Shown: one piece after another, positions 18,455-26,845 of the stretch
Position numbering within the stretch: the first letter of the stretch is position 1
Layout: every line of letters starts with the position of its first letter
Source of the DNA: Aldehydirespirator sp965220645
Lineage (GTDB): Bacteria > Actinomycetota > Acidimicrobiia > Acidimicrobiales > Aldehydirespiratoraceae
NCBI GenBank assembly: GCA_965220645.1
Contig: OZ244836.1
Location: 1,240,001 to 1,304,000, forward strand
Length of the DNA stretch: 64,000 nt
Direction: 5' to 3'
Translations under genes and position numbers: made by a program
Notes under the pieces: model-generated
What the model was told of the DNA's origin: nothing
What the model saw: only the letters and a program-made list of their open reading frames with translations
Databases searched by the model: none

Positions 18455-19720
18455 CTAGGCGAGGGCGAACAGCCGGCTGCTGGCCGCAGGTCGGGAGTGT
18501 TCAGCAGGGGTGGACGCCGTGAGTGGCGGGTCGGGGGGGCGCGCCGGTCCGTGGCGGATCCGTTCGGGAGGGTGCAGGGTGTGGTTGCCGTCGGGGCTCT
18601 TGCGGATGTGCCAGTTGTGGTGGTGGATCTTCTGGTGGCAGTCCCAGCAGACCGGGACCATGTTGTCGAGTCGGGTGGACCCGCCTTGCGAGACCGGCTT
18701 GATGTGGTGGATCTGGCACAGCGCGGGGTGGGCCGCGCAGTGGAAGCAGCCGCCGTAGCGGGCGAGGAGGATCTGGCGCTGGGCCTCGGTGGCGGTGCGT
18801 ACCGAGTGGGTCCGCCAGATCGGCTTGCCGTCGCGGTCATACACCAGGCCGGTGAACTTGGCATTGCAGGCGAGCTGTTCCAGCACCGAGCGGGGAAGCC
18901 GGCCACCGTCGGGTAGCTGCGCGACGAGTTCGCCGGTGTCGTCGTCGACGTGCGCGACCACGCAGATGTCGGCGATGGGCTTGCCTCCGCCACCCTCGCC
19001 GTTGTTGGCCGTGATGCTGTCGAGCGCGTCCGCCATGCACTGGTGGAAGCTGCGGCGGTCGGCACCCGGGTCCTTGGCGTTCTTCTTGTCGGCGTCGTAC
19101 ATGCGAGCGGCCTCCGCCCGCAGCCGGTTGCCGATTCGCCGTCCGGTTACTGAGTCGAACTGGCCATGCAGATGCACCATCCCGTCGTCGGCGTCCCACA
19201 TGCGCACACATCGCTTCGACCGTTGGCGAGCATGTTCGGATGCCCCGCCGTCGCCCTCCCGGTCGGTGGCCCACCGCCGGGCCTCCTTGGCGAACTGCTC
19301 AGGCCGCATCGATGCAGCCTTCGCCAGCAACTCGCCGTCCGCTTCGACATCGCTTGCGCTGGTCTTGTCGACAGCTTCGGCCAAGCGCTTGGCGTTGGTC
19401 ACCGACACCCGCCCCGATTCGACCGCGTCACGCAGCTGTGGCATTCCTTGGATCGTTCGAGCCGTCTTGACCTGGCTATGGGCCTCCCGCCGCGACAACC
19501 CCGCCGCCTCCGCCAGCACCTCAGCCCCGCCGTCGCCGTGACGCTCCCGGCCCGCCACCGCAGCCGCGCCAGCCGTCTGGAACGCCGAGTTGACCCCGGC
19601 GATGGCCTTGGACACCACCAGCGCCTCACGGATCTCCGCGCACGACACCGGGCCTTCAGCAACCAGCGCCAGCATCTCCTTGGCAGCGGCCTCGGCCCGT
19701 CGAGCAGCTTCGATCAACAT
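18455..19720 (-). CDS. DUF222 / HNH endonuclease domain protein (13E12 type)
   Basis: 421 residues. The N-terminal DUF222 region is Ala-rich and helical (AIAGVNSAFQTAGAAAVAGR, GLSRREAHSQVKTARTIQ). The C-terminus is an HNH nuclease: CFHCAAHPALCQIHHIKPVS, then STRLDNMVPVCWDCHQKIHH, with the Cys pairs and catalytic His visible. Such genes are present in many copies in Actinobacteria and may be mobile. ATG 19720 is preferred; the frame is open to a TTG at 19756 that overlaps the TGACAATTGTCA palindrome. Confidence 0.88.
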   Translation of the reverse strand: MLIEAARRAEAAAKEMLALVAEGPVSCAEIREALVVSKAIAGVNSAFQTAGAAAVAGRERHGDGGAEVLAEAAGLSRREAHSQVKTARTIQGMPQLRDAVESGRVSVTNAKRLAEAVDKTSASDVEADGELLAKAASMRPEQFAKEARRWATDREGDGGASEHARQRSKRCVRMWDADDGMVHLHGQFDSVTGRRIGNRLRAEAARMYDADKKNAKDPGADRRSFHQCMADALDSITANNGEGGGGKPIADICVVAHVDDDTGELVAQLPDGGRLPRSVLEQLACNAKFTGLVYDRDGKPIWRTHSVRTATEAQRQILLARYGGCFHCAAHPALCQIHHIKPVSQGGSTRLDNMVPVCWDCHQKIHHHNWHIRKSPDGNHTLHPPERIRHGPARPPDPPLTASTPAEHSRPAASSRLFALA

Positions 19721-19743
19721 GCACAGAGCATCCCATAGGGGTG

Positions 19744-19755
19744 TGACAATTGTCA
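19744..19755. promoter_or_regulatory. 12-bp palindrome TGACAATTGTCA, possible operator
   Basis: Perfect palindrome in an AT-rich 42-nt gap upstream of the DUF222/HNH start; on the minus strand it contains TTGACA. A related inverted repeat (TGACA-5-TGTCA) lies at 20468-20482, so the two flank the hypothetical gene between them. Confidence 0.45.
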
Positions 19756-19762
19756 AGTATTA

Positions 19763-20383
19763 TCATGTAAAGCTAATCATCTTCGGTATCGAGTCCCACG
19801 GGAGGTCGGTCGGGTGATCCCAGACTTCGGGCGGCCCGGTGACCCAGATCTCCACGCCGTAGGTCCACATGAGTCCACCGACTCCCTCCAGGTTCCCTTC
19901 CTGGTAGAGCAGGTAGGAACAAGTCATGCCCGCGTCAAAATCGGCAGGGTCGTAGCGCCGGCCGGTCTCGCACTCGAAGAGCGACTTCCATGCCGAGCGG
20001 CCCCGGCGCGTCCTGAACCGCAGATACTCCCGCTGGTCGGGCTCGCGTTGCCGATCGCCGATCAAGCCCTTCGCGTAGTTCACGATGGCCTTGCGCGCCT
20101 CCGCGACTGTTTCAACGATGACGGGGTGGTCGCCGCTGAGGACACATCCCGTCCGGTTCTCGATGGTGATCTCGATCGCCAGACCGGCGCGGTGCTTGAC
20201 CTGCTTGATCGCCTCGGCCAAGGCTTCCTCCCGAGTCCGGAAGCGGTACGGGAGGAAACTCCCCTCGAACGGCTCGCCGTCGAGGGTCGGCACCCACTCC
20301 AGGTGGTAGAGCTGCGCCGCGCCGGGCCTGGGCAGGCTCTCGACTGCCGTCACATGGCGTCCCGCCTCGTAGTCCGTAGCCAT
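19763..20383 (-). CDS. hypothetical protein
   Basis: 206 residues from the ATG at 20383. Not recognised. No signal peptide or membrane segment. Features are an N-terminal LYHLEWVPTLDGEPFEGSFL stretch, a central REEALAEAIKQVKHRAG helix, and a C-terminal YLLYQEGNLEGVGGLMWTYG. The ATG is supported by TACTGT 7 nt upstream. It lies among accessory genes (HNH nuclease, coiled-coil membrane protein, P450 remnant). Confidence 0.6.
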   Translation of the reverse strand: MATDYEAGRHVTAVESLPRPGAAQLYHLEWVPTLDGEPFEGSFLPYRFRTREEALAEAIKQVKHRAGLAIEITIENRTGCVLSGDHPVIVETVAEARKAIVNYAKGLIGDRQREPDQREYLRFRTRRGRSAWKSLFECETGRRYDPADFDAGMTCSYLLYQEGNLEGVGGLMWTYGVEIWVTGPPEVWDHPTDLPWDSIPKMISFT

Positions 20384-20390
20384 GACGGCC

Positions 20391-20396
20391 ACAGTA
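20391..20396 (-). promoter_or_regulatory. -10 box TACTGT of the hypothetical gene (leaderless)
   Basis: Minus-strand TACTGT, 7 nt before the ATG at 20383. Confidence 0.4.
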
Positions 20397-20461
20397 CGGA
20401 CCGGGTGTGACAGTCATGATCCTGAGTTGGCAGCCGACCAGCGCGACCCCGATTACGGAAG

Positions 20462-20490
20462 TTGACATGACATTGATTGTCATATAGCCT
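20462..20490 (+). promoter_or_regulatory. promoter TTGACA-17-TAGCCT with inverted repeat in the spacer
   Basis: -35 TTGACA at 20462-20467, 17-bp spacer, -10 TAGCCT at 20485-20490. The spacer holds TGACA-ttgat-TGTCA (20468-20482), well placed for a repressor site. The GTG of a 30-codon leader ORF follows 5 nt after the -10 box. Confidence 0.65.
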
Positions 20491-20495
20491 TAGCC

Positions 20496-20588
20496 GTGAG
20501 CCTTGTTGCCGGGCTTTGGTCGGCAGCCGATCCCTTCAGCCGCCTGTCGCCCGCACCCGCCGCCGGCCCTGAGACGAGGCTCCGATGA
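20496..20588 (+). other. leader micro-ORF coupled to the coiled-coil membrane gene (30 codons)
   Basis: GTG at 20496 starts 5 nt after a TAGCCT -10 box. The frame runs 30 codons (begins MSLVAGLWSAADPFS) and stops at 20586-20588, overlapping the downstream ATG as ATGA. This placement suggests a leaderless leader peptide that feeds ribosomes into the next gene. Translation is inferred. Confidence 0.4.
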
Positions 20589-21025
20589 CGACATCCGCTC
20601 CGATTCCCGCCGCCGAGGCGGCCCCCCGTATGGCGAACCCGTCCAACACCACAGTTGAGGCGCCGACCGAGCAGGCGCCCGCGCAGGCCCGCGCGGCGAC
20701 CGCGGTCAGGCCCAGCCTGCGGGCTCAGGTTGCGGAGAATCCGCTGCTGAGCTTCTTTGGCCTCGTCATCGTGGCCCTGCTGGCCGCGGCGGTGGCTAGT
20801 CCCCACATCCGCATCAACGACACCAACCGGCGCATCGACCGCCTCGATGACAAGATCGATGCCAGGTTCGTCGAGATGGATGCCAGGTTCGACTCGCTCG
20901 AAGCGGCGGTCGGGGAGATCAACCTGAAGCTGACTGCGCTGATCGCCCACCTCAACGCCACCAGCGAGGTGGACAATGCCTTAGCGGGTCGACTCGCCGG
21001 CCCGAGCGCCCCCGATGGTAGCTAG
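20585..21025 (+). CDS. small membrane-anchored coiled-coil protein
   Basis: 146 residues, family unassigned. An Ala/Pro/Thr-rich N-terminus of about 50 residues is followed by one hydrophobic segment (LLSFFGLVIVALLAAAVAS), then a heptad-rich coiled coil (RRIDRLDDKIDARFVEMDAR) of the kind found in small hypothetical proteins of accessory regions. ATG 20585 overlaps the stop of the leader micro-ORF and has gacgagg upstream. Its TAG overlaps, on the other strand, the stop of a P450 remnant. Confidence 0.7.
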   Translation: MTTSAPIPAAEAAPRMANPSNTTVEAPTEQAPAQARAATAVRPSLRAQVAENPLLSFFGLVIVALLAAAVASPHIRINDTNRRIDRLDDKIDARFVEMDARFDSLEAAVGEINLKLTALIAHLNATSEVDNALAGRLAGPSAPDGS

Positions 21026-21286
21026 ACGCCCAGGGCCGTGATGGGGAGGACCGTGGTTCCGTCGGGCCGGTCGTAGCCGTATCCGGCGGCGAATCCCTTC
21101 CATCCGGTCCTGCACGAAGGCCCGGACGGCCGGTTCGATGGGCGAGACCATGCGGGGCGTCATGGGCCGAGACACCAGGCGGCGCATGGTGGTGTGGTCG
21201 GGGGGATCCATCATCACGATCGGACGAGTGCCGTCCTCGAACATCACGCCCGAGTGGGTGTCGCTGCGGTGCGCGCGGTCGCTGCG
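21022..21286 (-). pseudogene. cytochrome P450 remnant (N- and C-terminally truncated, frameshifted)
   Basis: On the minus strand the frame reads SDTHSGVMFEDGTRPIVMMD then PPDHTTMRRLVSRPMTPRMV, the P450 segment around helix C that contacts the heme propionates. It lacks an N-terminus, the ExxR motif and the heme Cys. After about 60 residues the P450 frame loses similarity; a one-base shift opens a frame (GFAAGYGYDRPDGTTVLP) of unknown origin that ends at TAG 21022-21024. It fills the roughly 300-nt gap before the F420 oxidoreductase gene. Confidence 0.7.
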
Positions 21287-21311
21287 GTGTGGGCGTCGTC
21301 GCCGGGATGGT

Positions 21312-21317
21312 TACTGT
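21312..21317 (+). promoter_or_regulatory. -10 box TACTGT of the LLM oxidoreductase gene
   Basis: TACTGT followed by 8 nt and the ATG at 21326. Confidence 0.4.
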
Positions 21318-21325
21318 CGCCGGTC

Positions 21326-22345
21326 ATGAAGATCGATTCGATGCTGCTGGGCTCGATCACGGACGCAGGTCGCACGGCCGCCGGCCTCGAGGCGGCCGGC
21401 TACTCGGGTGCGTGGACAGTTGAAGGGCCCCACGACCCGTTCCTGCCCCTGGCCGTCGCAGCAGCCGACACCACCAGAATCGAGTTGGGCACCGCCATCG
21501 CGGTGGCGTTCGCCCGTAACCCGATGCTGCTGGCCAACATCGGCTGGGATCTGCAGACGCTGTCGCAGGGCCGCTTCGTGCTGGGGCTGGGCAGCCAGAT
21601 CAAGCCCCACATCATCAAGCGCTTCTCCATGGAGTGGAGCCGGCCCGCGGCCCGCATGCGCGAGATGGTCCAGGCGGTACGGGCCATCTGGGACACCTGG
21701 CAGCACGGCACCCCGCTGCGCTTCGAGGGCGAGTTCTACCAGCACACCCTGATGACGCCGATGTTCGCCCCCAAGGCGACCGACCTCGGCGGCTTCGGAC
21801 CGCCGAAGATCTACCTGGCCGGGGTCGGCCCGCTGATGACCGAGGTGGCCGGCGAGGTGTGCGACGGGTTCCTGTGCCACCCGTTCACCACCGAGAAGTA
21901 TCTGCGTGAGGTCACGCTGCCCGCGCTGGCACGGGGCCGGGCCACCGCGGGCGCCTCGATGGACGGCTACGAGATCGCCGGCCCGTCCTTCGTGGTGACC
22001 GGCGAGACCGACGAGGAGATGGAGCGCTCCGCGGCCGGCACCCGCCAGCAGATCGCCTTCTACGGCTCGACGCCCGCCTACCGGCCGGTGCTGGAGATCC
22101 ACGGCTGGGGAGACCTCCAGACAGAGCTCAACGCCCTGTCCAAGCGGGGCCAGTGGGTAGAGATGGGCAGCCTGATCGACGACGAGATCCTTCACGCGCT
22201 CGCGGTGGTCGCCCCGCCCGATCAGGTCGCCCCCGAGCTGGGCCGTCGCTACGGCGACGTCATCAGCCGGATCTCGTTCTACGCCCCGCCGACGGGCGAC
22301 CCCGATCGCTGGCAAGCGGTGATGGCCGCCATCGAAGCCATCTGA
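21326..22345 (+). CDS. LLM-class F420-dependent oxidoreductase
   Basis: 339 residues, luciferase-like TIM barrel. The family layout is visible: MKIDSMLLGSITDAG, GYSGAWTVEGPHDPFLPLA, ELGTAIAVAFARNPM, and the QGRFVLGLGSQIKPHI motif. Such enzymes use F420 (or FMN) to oxidise or reduce diverse substrates; the substrate is unknown. ATG 21326 is chosen because its N-terminus aligns with the family and a TACTGT box lies just upstream; the open frame extends to 21194 with unlikely sequence. It is next to a P450 remnant, hinting at a lost catabolic cluster. Confidence 0.88.
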   Translation: MKIDSMLLGSITDAGRTAAGLEAAGYSGAWTVEGPHDPFLPLAVAAADTTRIELGTAIAVAFARNPMLLANIGWDLQTLSQGRFVLGLGSQIKPHIIKRFSMEWSRPAARMREMVQAVRAIWDTWQHGTPLRFEGEFYQHTLMTPMFAPKATDLGGFGPPKIYLAGVGPLMTEVAGEVCDGFLCHPFTTEKYLREVTLPALARGRATAGASMDGYEIAGPSFVVTGETDEEMERSAAGTRQQIAFYGSTPAYRPVLEIHGWGDLQTELNALSKRGQWVEMGSLIDDEILHALAVVAPPDQVAPELGRRYGDVISRISFYAPPTGDPDRWQAVMAAIEAI

Positions 22346-22372
22346 CCCCGTGAGACTCTCGATCCGCTGCCG

Positions 22373-23002
22373 ATGCACCCCAAAACGATGACGGCGGTGG
22401 CCGGGCTGCTGTTGTTTCCCGGGGCGGGGGGCAACGCCGACCAGCACACGCTCGTGGCGCTCGACGCCGGGCTCGACGTGGCGGTGCGCCGTATGGAGTT
22501 CGACTACCGGCGCCAGGGCCGCCGCTTCCCCGACCGGGCCCCGAAGCTGATCGAGGAGGTCCGCTCCCAGGCCGAGGAGTTCGCGGCCGAGCTGGGCACC
22601 ACCACGGCACAGTTGGTGCTGGGCGGGCGGTCGATGGGGGGACGGATGTGCTCGATGGCGGTGGCCGAGGGGCTTCCCGCGGCGGGGTTGGCGCTGCTCA
22701 GCTACCCGCTGCACCCGCCGGGCAAGCCCGACAAGCTCCGAGTCGAGCACTTCGGCAGCATCGACGTGCCGACCCTGTTCGTCAACGGCGACCGCGACCA
22801 GTTCGGCACGCCCGAGGAGTTCGCGGCCCACATCGGTGCCATCGCCGGCGAAGTGACCGTTCACTGGCTCGAGGGCCAGGGCCACGACCCCAAACTACGG
22901 GCCGACGCTGAGATCGTTGCCGCGGTCAGCACCTTCCTGGCCGCGCTCGAAGGGCCGCTCGGCCCCACAGGCCCGCCCAGAGCGCACCGGCGGCGCCGGT
23001 AG
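22373..23002 (+). CDS. alpha/beta hydrolase, KANL3/Tex30-like
   Basis: 209 residues. [16 protein letters not shown] forms the oxyanion region, [14 protein letters not shown] the nucleophile elbow (Ser), [12 protein letters not shown] the acid and EGQGHDPK the catalytic His. Order and length fit the small KANL3/Tex30-type hydrolases. Substrate unknown. Its stop TAG forms the first three bases of the -10 box of prfA, so the two genes abut. Confidence 0.8.
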   Translation: MHPKTMTAVAGLLLFPGAGGNADQHTLVALDAGLDVAVRRMEFDYRRQGRRFPDRAPKLIEEVRSQAEEFAAELGTTTAQLVLGGRSMGGRMCSMAVAEGLPAAGLALLSYPLHPPGKPDKLRVEHFGSIDVPTLFVNGDRDQFGTPEEFAAHIGAIAGEVTVHWLEGQGHDPKLRADAEIVAAVSTFLAALEGPLGPTGPPRAHRRRR

Positions 23003-23005
23003 TCT
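23000..23005 (+). promoter_or_regulatory. -10 box TAGTCT of prfA (leaderless)
   Basis: TAGTCT overlaps the upstream stop codon and is followed by 7 nt and the prfA ATG at 23013. Confidence 0.5.
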
Positions 23006-23012
23006 CGAAGCC

Positions 23013-24083
23013 ATGCTGGAGCGGATAGCCGGCCTCACCGACGAGCTGAGAGATGTCGAGATGCGCCTGGGTGACCCCGCGGTGCAGTCCGACCCGCGCC
23101 GTCTGGCCGAGTTGGGCCGCCGGCACAAGCAGCTCAGCGAGATCGTGGCCACTGGCAGCCGTCTCCGCGCAGCCCAGGACGACCTCGACGAGGCTCGCCG
23201 GATGCACAGCGCGGCCGACGCGGCCGAGAGAGCCGAGCTGCGCGAGATGATCGACGAACTCGAAGCAGCCGTGGCTGTCACCACCGACGAGCTGAAGATG
23301 CTGCTGCTCCCGTCCGACCCCAACGCGGGCCGCAACGTGATTGTCGAGATTCGCGGCGCGGCCGGTGGTGAGGAGGCCAATCTCTTCGCCCGCGACCTGT
23401 TCGGTATGTATCAGGCCTTCGCCAAGCGGCGGCGCTGGAAGCTGGAGCCGCTGGCCGCTTCGCCGTCGGACCTCGGGGGGTACACCGAGGTGAGCGGGCT
23501 CATCTCCGGCAACCAGGCCTGGACCCGCATGAAGCACGAGGCCGGCACCCACCGGGTGCAGCGGATACCGGTGACCGAGTCGCAGGGCCGGGTCCACACG
23601 TCATCGGCGACGGTGTCGGTGCTGCCCGAGGCCCAGGAGGTGGATGTGCAGATCGACGAGTCCGACCTGCAGATCGACGTCTTCCGCTCGTCGGGGCCCG
23701 GCGGCCAGTCGGTGAACACCACCGACTCGGCCGTGCGGGTGACCCATGTGCCGACCGGCCTGGTGGTGGCCATGCAGGATGAGAAGAGCCAGCTCCAGAA
23801 CAAGCAGAAGGCGCTGCGCGTGCTTCGGTCGAGGCTCTTGCAGGCCGAGCAGGAGCGGGCCTCGGCCGAGCAGTCGGCGCTGCGCCGGGGTCAGGTGGGC
23901 GGCGGCGACCGGTCCGAGAAGATCCGCACCTACAACATGAAGGAGAACCGGGTCACCGACCATCGCATCGGGCTCACCCTCTACAAGCTGGACCGGGTGC
24001 TGGCCGGCGAGCTCGACGAGTTGAGCGACGCGCTGGTGCAGGACGAGCAGCAAACGCTGCTGGCCGCCGGCGACGACGCCTGA
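23013..24083 (+). CDS. prfA: peptide chain release factor 1
   Basis: 356 residues, RF1. The GGQ motif lies in [17 protein letters not shown]; the stop-codon recognition tripeptide is PVT in [18 protein letters not shown], in place of the commoner PAT, and excludes RF2 (SPF). The N-terminal helical domain [19 protein letters not shown] is complete. PrmC, which methylates the GGQ glutamine, is the next gene (16 nt downstream). Confidence 0.96.
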   Translation: MLERIAGLTDELRDVEMRLGDPAVQSDPRRLAELGRRHKQLSEIVATGSRLRAAQDDLDEARRMHSAADAAERAELREMIDELEAAVAVTTDELKMLLLPSDPNAGRNVIVEIRGAAGGEEANLFARDLFGMYQAFAKRRRWKLEPLAASPSDLGGYTEVSGLISGNQAWTRMKHEAGTHRVQRIPVTESQGRVHTSSATVSVLPEAQEVDVQIDESDLQIDVFRSSGPGGQSVNTTDSAVRVTHVPTGLVVAMQDEKSQLQNKQKALRVLRSRLLQAEQERASAEQSALRRGQVGGGDRSEKIRTYNMKENRVTDHRIGLTLYKLDRVLAGELDELSDALVQDEQQTLLAAGDDA

Positions 24084-24099
24084 GGCCGATCGCAGGGCC

Positions 24100-24996
24100 G
24101 TGGTCCCTACCGACGAGGCCGTCTGCTGGCGCAGCCTCTTCGACGAGGCGAGGCAGCGTCTGGCCACCGTCGGCGGTGTGGACTCTCCCGACGTCGACGC
24201 CCGGCGCATCGTGGAGGCGGCGGCGGGGGCAGTGCCGGCGGAGTTCGAGAGCGTCCTCGACGTGCCGGCCACCGACCGGGCCGCGGCCTGGTTCTATTCG
24301 ATGCTCGAACGCCGGGGCTCGGGCGAGCCGCTGCAGTATGTGGTGGGCTCGTGGAGCTTCCGCACCCTCGACTTGATGGTCGACCGCCGGGTGCTCATCC
24401 CCCGGCCGGAGACGGAGGTGGTGGCCGGCTGGGCCGCGGACGAGGTGGCGAGCCGCTCGGTGGCTGCGGGCCGTGACCGTGAGGTGATCGTGGCCGACCT
24501 GGGCACCGGGTCGGGCGTCATCGCGCTCTCGGTGGCGGTCGAGTGCCCCGCCGCCAGGGTGTACGCCACCGACGTGTCACCCGACGCGCTGGCCGTCGCC
24601 AGCGCGAACCTTGCCGGTCTGGGACGGGCGGCGGCCCGGGTGACGCTGCACGAGGGCGACTGGTTCGAGGCCCTGCCGGGCGCGCTGCGGGAGTCGATCG
24701 ACGTGGTGGTGTCGAACCCGCCCTACATCGGCGCCGGCGAGGAGCTGCCGACGGTGGTGGCCGACTGGGAGCCGGCGGTGGCGCTGTGGTCGGGGCCCAC
24801 CGGGCGCGAAGCAGTGGAGCAGGTAGTGGACGGAGCGTCGCAGTGGCTGCGACCGGGCGGGGCTCTGGTGGTGGAGGTGGCGTCGCACCGGGCCCAGGAG
24901 TCGGCGGACATGGCCATCCATGCTGGCTTCGCCGATGTGAGGGTGGAGCGCGACCTGGCCGATCTGGAGCGGGTCGTGATAGGGCGGCTGCCATGA
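24100..24996 (+). CDS. prmC: release factor glutamine methyltransferase
   Basis: 298 residues. SAM-binding motif ADLGTGSGVIALSVA and the catalytic NPPY motif in VVSNPPYIGAGEEL identify an N5-glutamine methyltransferase; the helical N-terminal domain ends near PLQYVVGSWSF. GTG 24100 gives MVPTDEAVCW. The stop overlaps the tsaC start as ATGA (24993-24996), so the two are translationally coupled. Confidence 0.94.
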   Translation: MVPTDEAVCWRSLFDEARQRLATVGGVDSPDVDARRIVEAAAGAVPAEFESVLDVPATDRAAAWFYSMLERRGSGEPLQYVVGSWSFRTLDLMVDRRVLIPRPETEVVAGWAADEVASRSVAAGRDREVIVADLGTGSGVIALSVAVECPAARVYATDVSPDALAVASANLAGLGRAAARVTLHEGDWFEALPGALRESIDVVVSNPPYIGAGEELPTVVADWEPAVALWSGPTGREAVEQVVDGASQWLRPGGALVVEVASHRAQESADMAIHAGFADVRVERDLADLERVVIGRLP

Positions 24997-25616
24997 GCTT
25001 TGGGCGTGTCGCTGGTGCCGAGACGCCGGACCGGCGGAAGGCCGCCGTGGCTGCTGCGCTGGCCGCTCTGCACGGCGGCAAGCCCGTCGGGGTGCCCACC
25101 GACACCGTGTACGGGCTCGCCGCCGATGCAGCCAACGCCGACGCAGTCCAGCATCTCTTCGAACTCAAGGAGCGTCCCTCAGACCGCAGCATCGCAGTGC
25201 TTGTAGCCGATCTTGCTGTAGCCGAGACGCTGGTAGAGCTCACCGCGCAGGCCCGACGCCTAGCTGACCGCTTCTGGCCGGGACCACTCACAATCGTCGC
25301 GCTGCGCCAGCCTGGGGCGCCGACCCATCTCGGCACCGGGGCAACCATCGGTGTGCGCCTGCCCGACGACGACATCATGCAGGCCATCGCAGCTTCAGGG
25401 TCGCTGGCCGTGACCAGCGCCAACCTCCACGGTGGCCCCACCCCATCCACCGCCCAAGGTGTGGCCGAACTGTTCCCGACCCTGGGCCTCGTGATAGACG
25501 GCGGGCCGCGGCCCGGAGCCTCGTCCACGGTGGTGGACATGACCGGAGTCACCCCCGTGGTGCTGCGAGAGGGCCCCGTCAGCCTCGACGAGATCTCGTC
25601 TGCGGTGTCGAGCTAG
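24993..25616 (+). CDS. tsaC: threonylcarbamoyl-AMP synthase (Sua5/YrdC)
   Basis: 207 residues. Makes threonylcarbamoyl-AMP for t6A37 of ANN-decoding tRNAs. The family motifs VGVPTDTVYGLAADA, FELKERPSDRSIAVLV (KxRP), and LAVTSANLHGG are present. ATG overlaps the prmC stop. The prfA-prmC-tsaC order is common in bacteria. Confidence 0.93.
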   Translation: MSFGRVAGAETPDRRKAAVAAALAALHGGKPVGVPTDTVYGLAADAANADAVQHLFELKERPSDRSIAVLVADLAVAETLVELTAQARRLADRFWPGPLTIVALRQPGAPTHLGTGATIGVRLPDDDIMQAIAASGSLAVTSANLHGGPTPSTAQGVAELFPTLGLVIDGGPRPGASSTVVDMTGVTPVVLREGPVSLDEISSAVSS

Positions 25617-25621
25617 GCGGG

Positions 25622-25873
25622 CTAGGAGACTTCGGAGGCTGGTAGCGCGATACCGTCTTCAGGCCCACGTGTGTGCGCCACACTTACGCGCACGTCAATC
25701 TCGCTCGACTCGACCTCCAAGAGGTCGGCAACAACGCTCTTGGCCACACCCTCGACTTCGTCGAGAGAGCGAGCCTGGCTGACTCCAAGCATGTTGTCGG
25801 GCAGACCCGAGGTGATCTCGATGGCCCACCAGTCACCCGACCTGGTGGCGACCGCATGGTAGGTGGTGGTCAT
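25622..25873 (-). CDS. hicB: HicB-like antitoxin
   Basis: 83 residues. TYHAVATRSGDWWAIEI and VSQARSLDEVEGVAKSVVAD match the partial RNase H fold of HicB-type proteins. A DNA-binding tail is not obvious. Its ATG overlaps the stop of the HicA-like gene by 4 nt (25870-25873), the typical hicA-hicB order. It would neutralise the toxin upstream. Confidence 0.72.
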   Translation of the reverse strand: MTTTYHAVATRSGDWWAIEITSGLPDNMLGVSQARSLDEVEGVAKSVVADLLEVESSEIDVRVSVAHTRGPEDGIALPASEVS

Positions 25874-26091
25874 CGCGCCTCCTCTTCGGCGAGGTTCTCA
25901 AGGTGCTCTGTGAGCCTGACGATGATCGCTCTGGCTGTCCACTCGTTGACGTCTGCGTGGCGCGGAATCGGGAAAGTGAACCCCGCGCATTCCCATATCT
26001 CGTGCTTGCCATGGCGCATCGGTCGGGCAGTGTGTCCGAACTCGTCGGCTAATCGGCGGATTTGCTGCTCCAGTTTCCTTTTCTTTGGCAT
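25870..26091 (-). CDS. hicA: HicA-like toxin
   Basis: 73 residues. A dsRBD-like mRNA interferase fold is suggested by the helix KKRKLEQQIRRLADEFGH, then HGKHEIWECAGFTFPIPRH with the His of the HicA active site region (GSHHIW in relatives), and a closing helix TARAIIVRLTEHLENL. The first ATG is used. It is translated before hicB with an ATGA overlap. Confidence 0.7.
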   Translation of the reverse strand: MPKKRKLEQQIRRLADEFGHTARPMRHGKHEIWECAGFTFPIPRHADVNEWTARAIIVRLTEHLENLAEEEAR

Positions 26092-26289
26092 GATAACGGC
26101 CTATTTCGATCTAAGCAAGCGCGCTGAGTGGAGCTGGCACGAACGCTCTTCGCGATGAGTGCTGTCGCGGCCGGGACGGCTTCGCTGATGGGGCGGATCC
26201 TGTCGACGGATTGCGAACAGACTCATGAAACATAATAATATTGATTGAAACAGATGATAACAACCAACATCCGCTCACAATTGAAGTCC

Positions 26290-26295
26290 TAGGAT
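26290..26295 (+). promoter_or_regulatory. -10 box TAGGAT of rpiB (leaderless); AT-rich upstream region
   Basis: TAGGAT is followed by 7 nt and the GTG at 26303. The 211 nt upstream (26092-26302) hold no gene; bases 26218-26285 are unusually AT-rich for this genome, with cataataatattgattg. Confidence 0.5.
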
Positions 26296-26302
26296 GGCGG
26301 CT

Positions 26303-26746
26303 GTGAGGATCGCAGTGGGGGCCGACCATGCGGGCTACGGGCTCAAGCAGGCTCTGGCCGAGCACCTGCGGGCGGCCGGCCACGAGGTGACCGACTGCGG
26401 CGCCCACTCCGCCGACCGGGTGGACTACCCCGACTTCGGTGCAGCGGTGGGCCGGACCGTGGCCGCCGGGCAGGCCGACCTCGGCGTGTGCGTGTGCGGC
26501 AGCGGCAACGGGATCGCCATGGCCGCCAACAAGGTCGCAGGCGTGCGGGCCGCGGTCGCCTACGACGTGACCTCGGCCCGCCTGTCCCGCGCCCACAACG
26601 ACGCCAACGTGCTGTGCATCGGAGAGCGGCTCACCGGCGCCGAGGTCGCCCGCGAGGCGCTGGACGCCTGGCTGGACGCCTCCTTCGACGGCGGCCGCCA
26701 CCAGGCCCGGGTGGCCAAGCTCGACGCCCTCGGCAACTCTGACTGA
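26303..26746 (+). CDS. rpiB: ribose-5-phosphate isomerase B
   Basis: 147 residues. RIAVGADHAGYGLKQALAEH, the active-site Cys region GVCVCGSGNGIAMAANKV, and SARLSRAHNDANVLCIGER are all present. Interconverts ribose-5-P and ribulose-5-P. GTG 26303 is preferred because a -10 box ends 7 nt before it; an ATG at 26294 is in frame but lies in the box. glyA follows after 99 nt. Confidence 0.93.
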   Translation: MRIAVGADHAGYGLKQALAEHLRAAGHEVTDCGAHSADRVDYPDFGAAVGRTVAAGQADLGVCVCGSGNGIAMAANKVAGVRAAVAYDVTSARLSRAHNDANVLCIGERLTGAEVAREALDAWLDASFDGGRHQARVAKLDALGNSD

Positions 26747-26845
26747 TCTTCACCGAGGATCGGCGCCGCTTGGGCCTCGAGCCTCGCTACTGTGCGGCCA
26801 GGCATCTCGGCTGCCGCGCTCGACCGAACGAGAATCGAGGAACCA

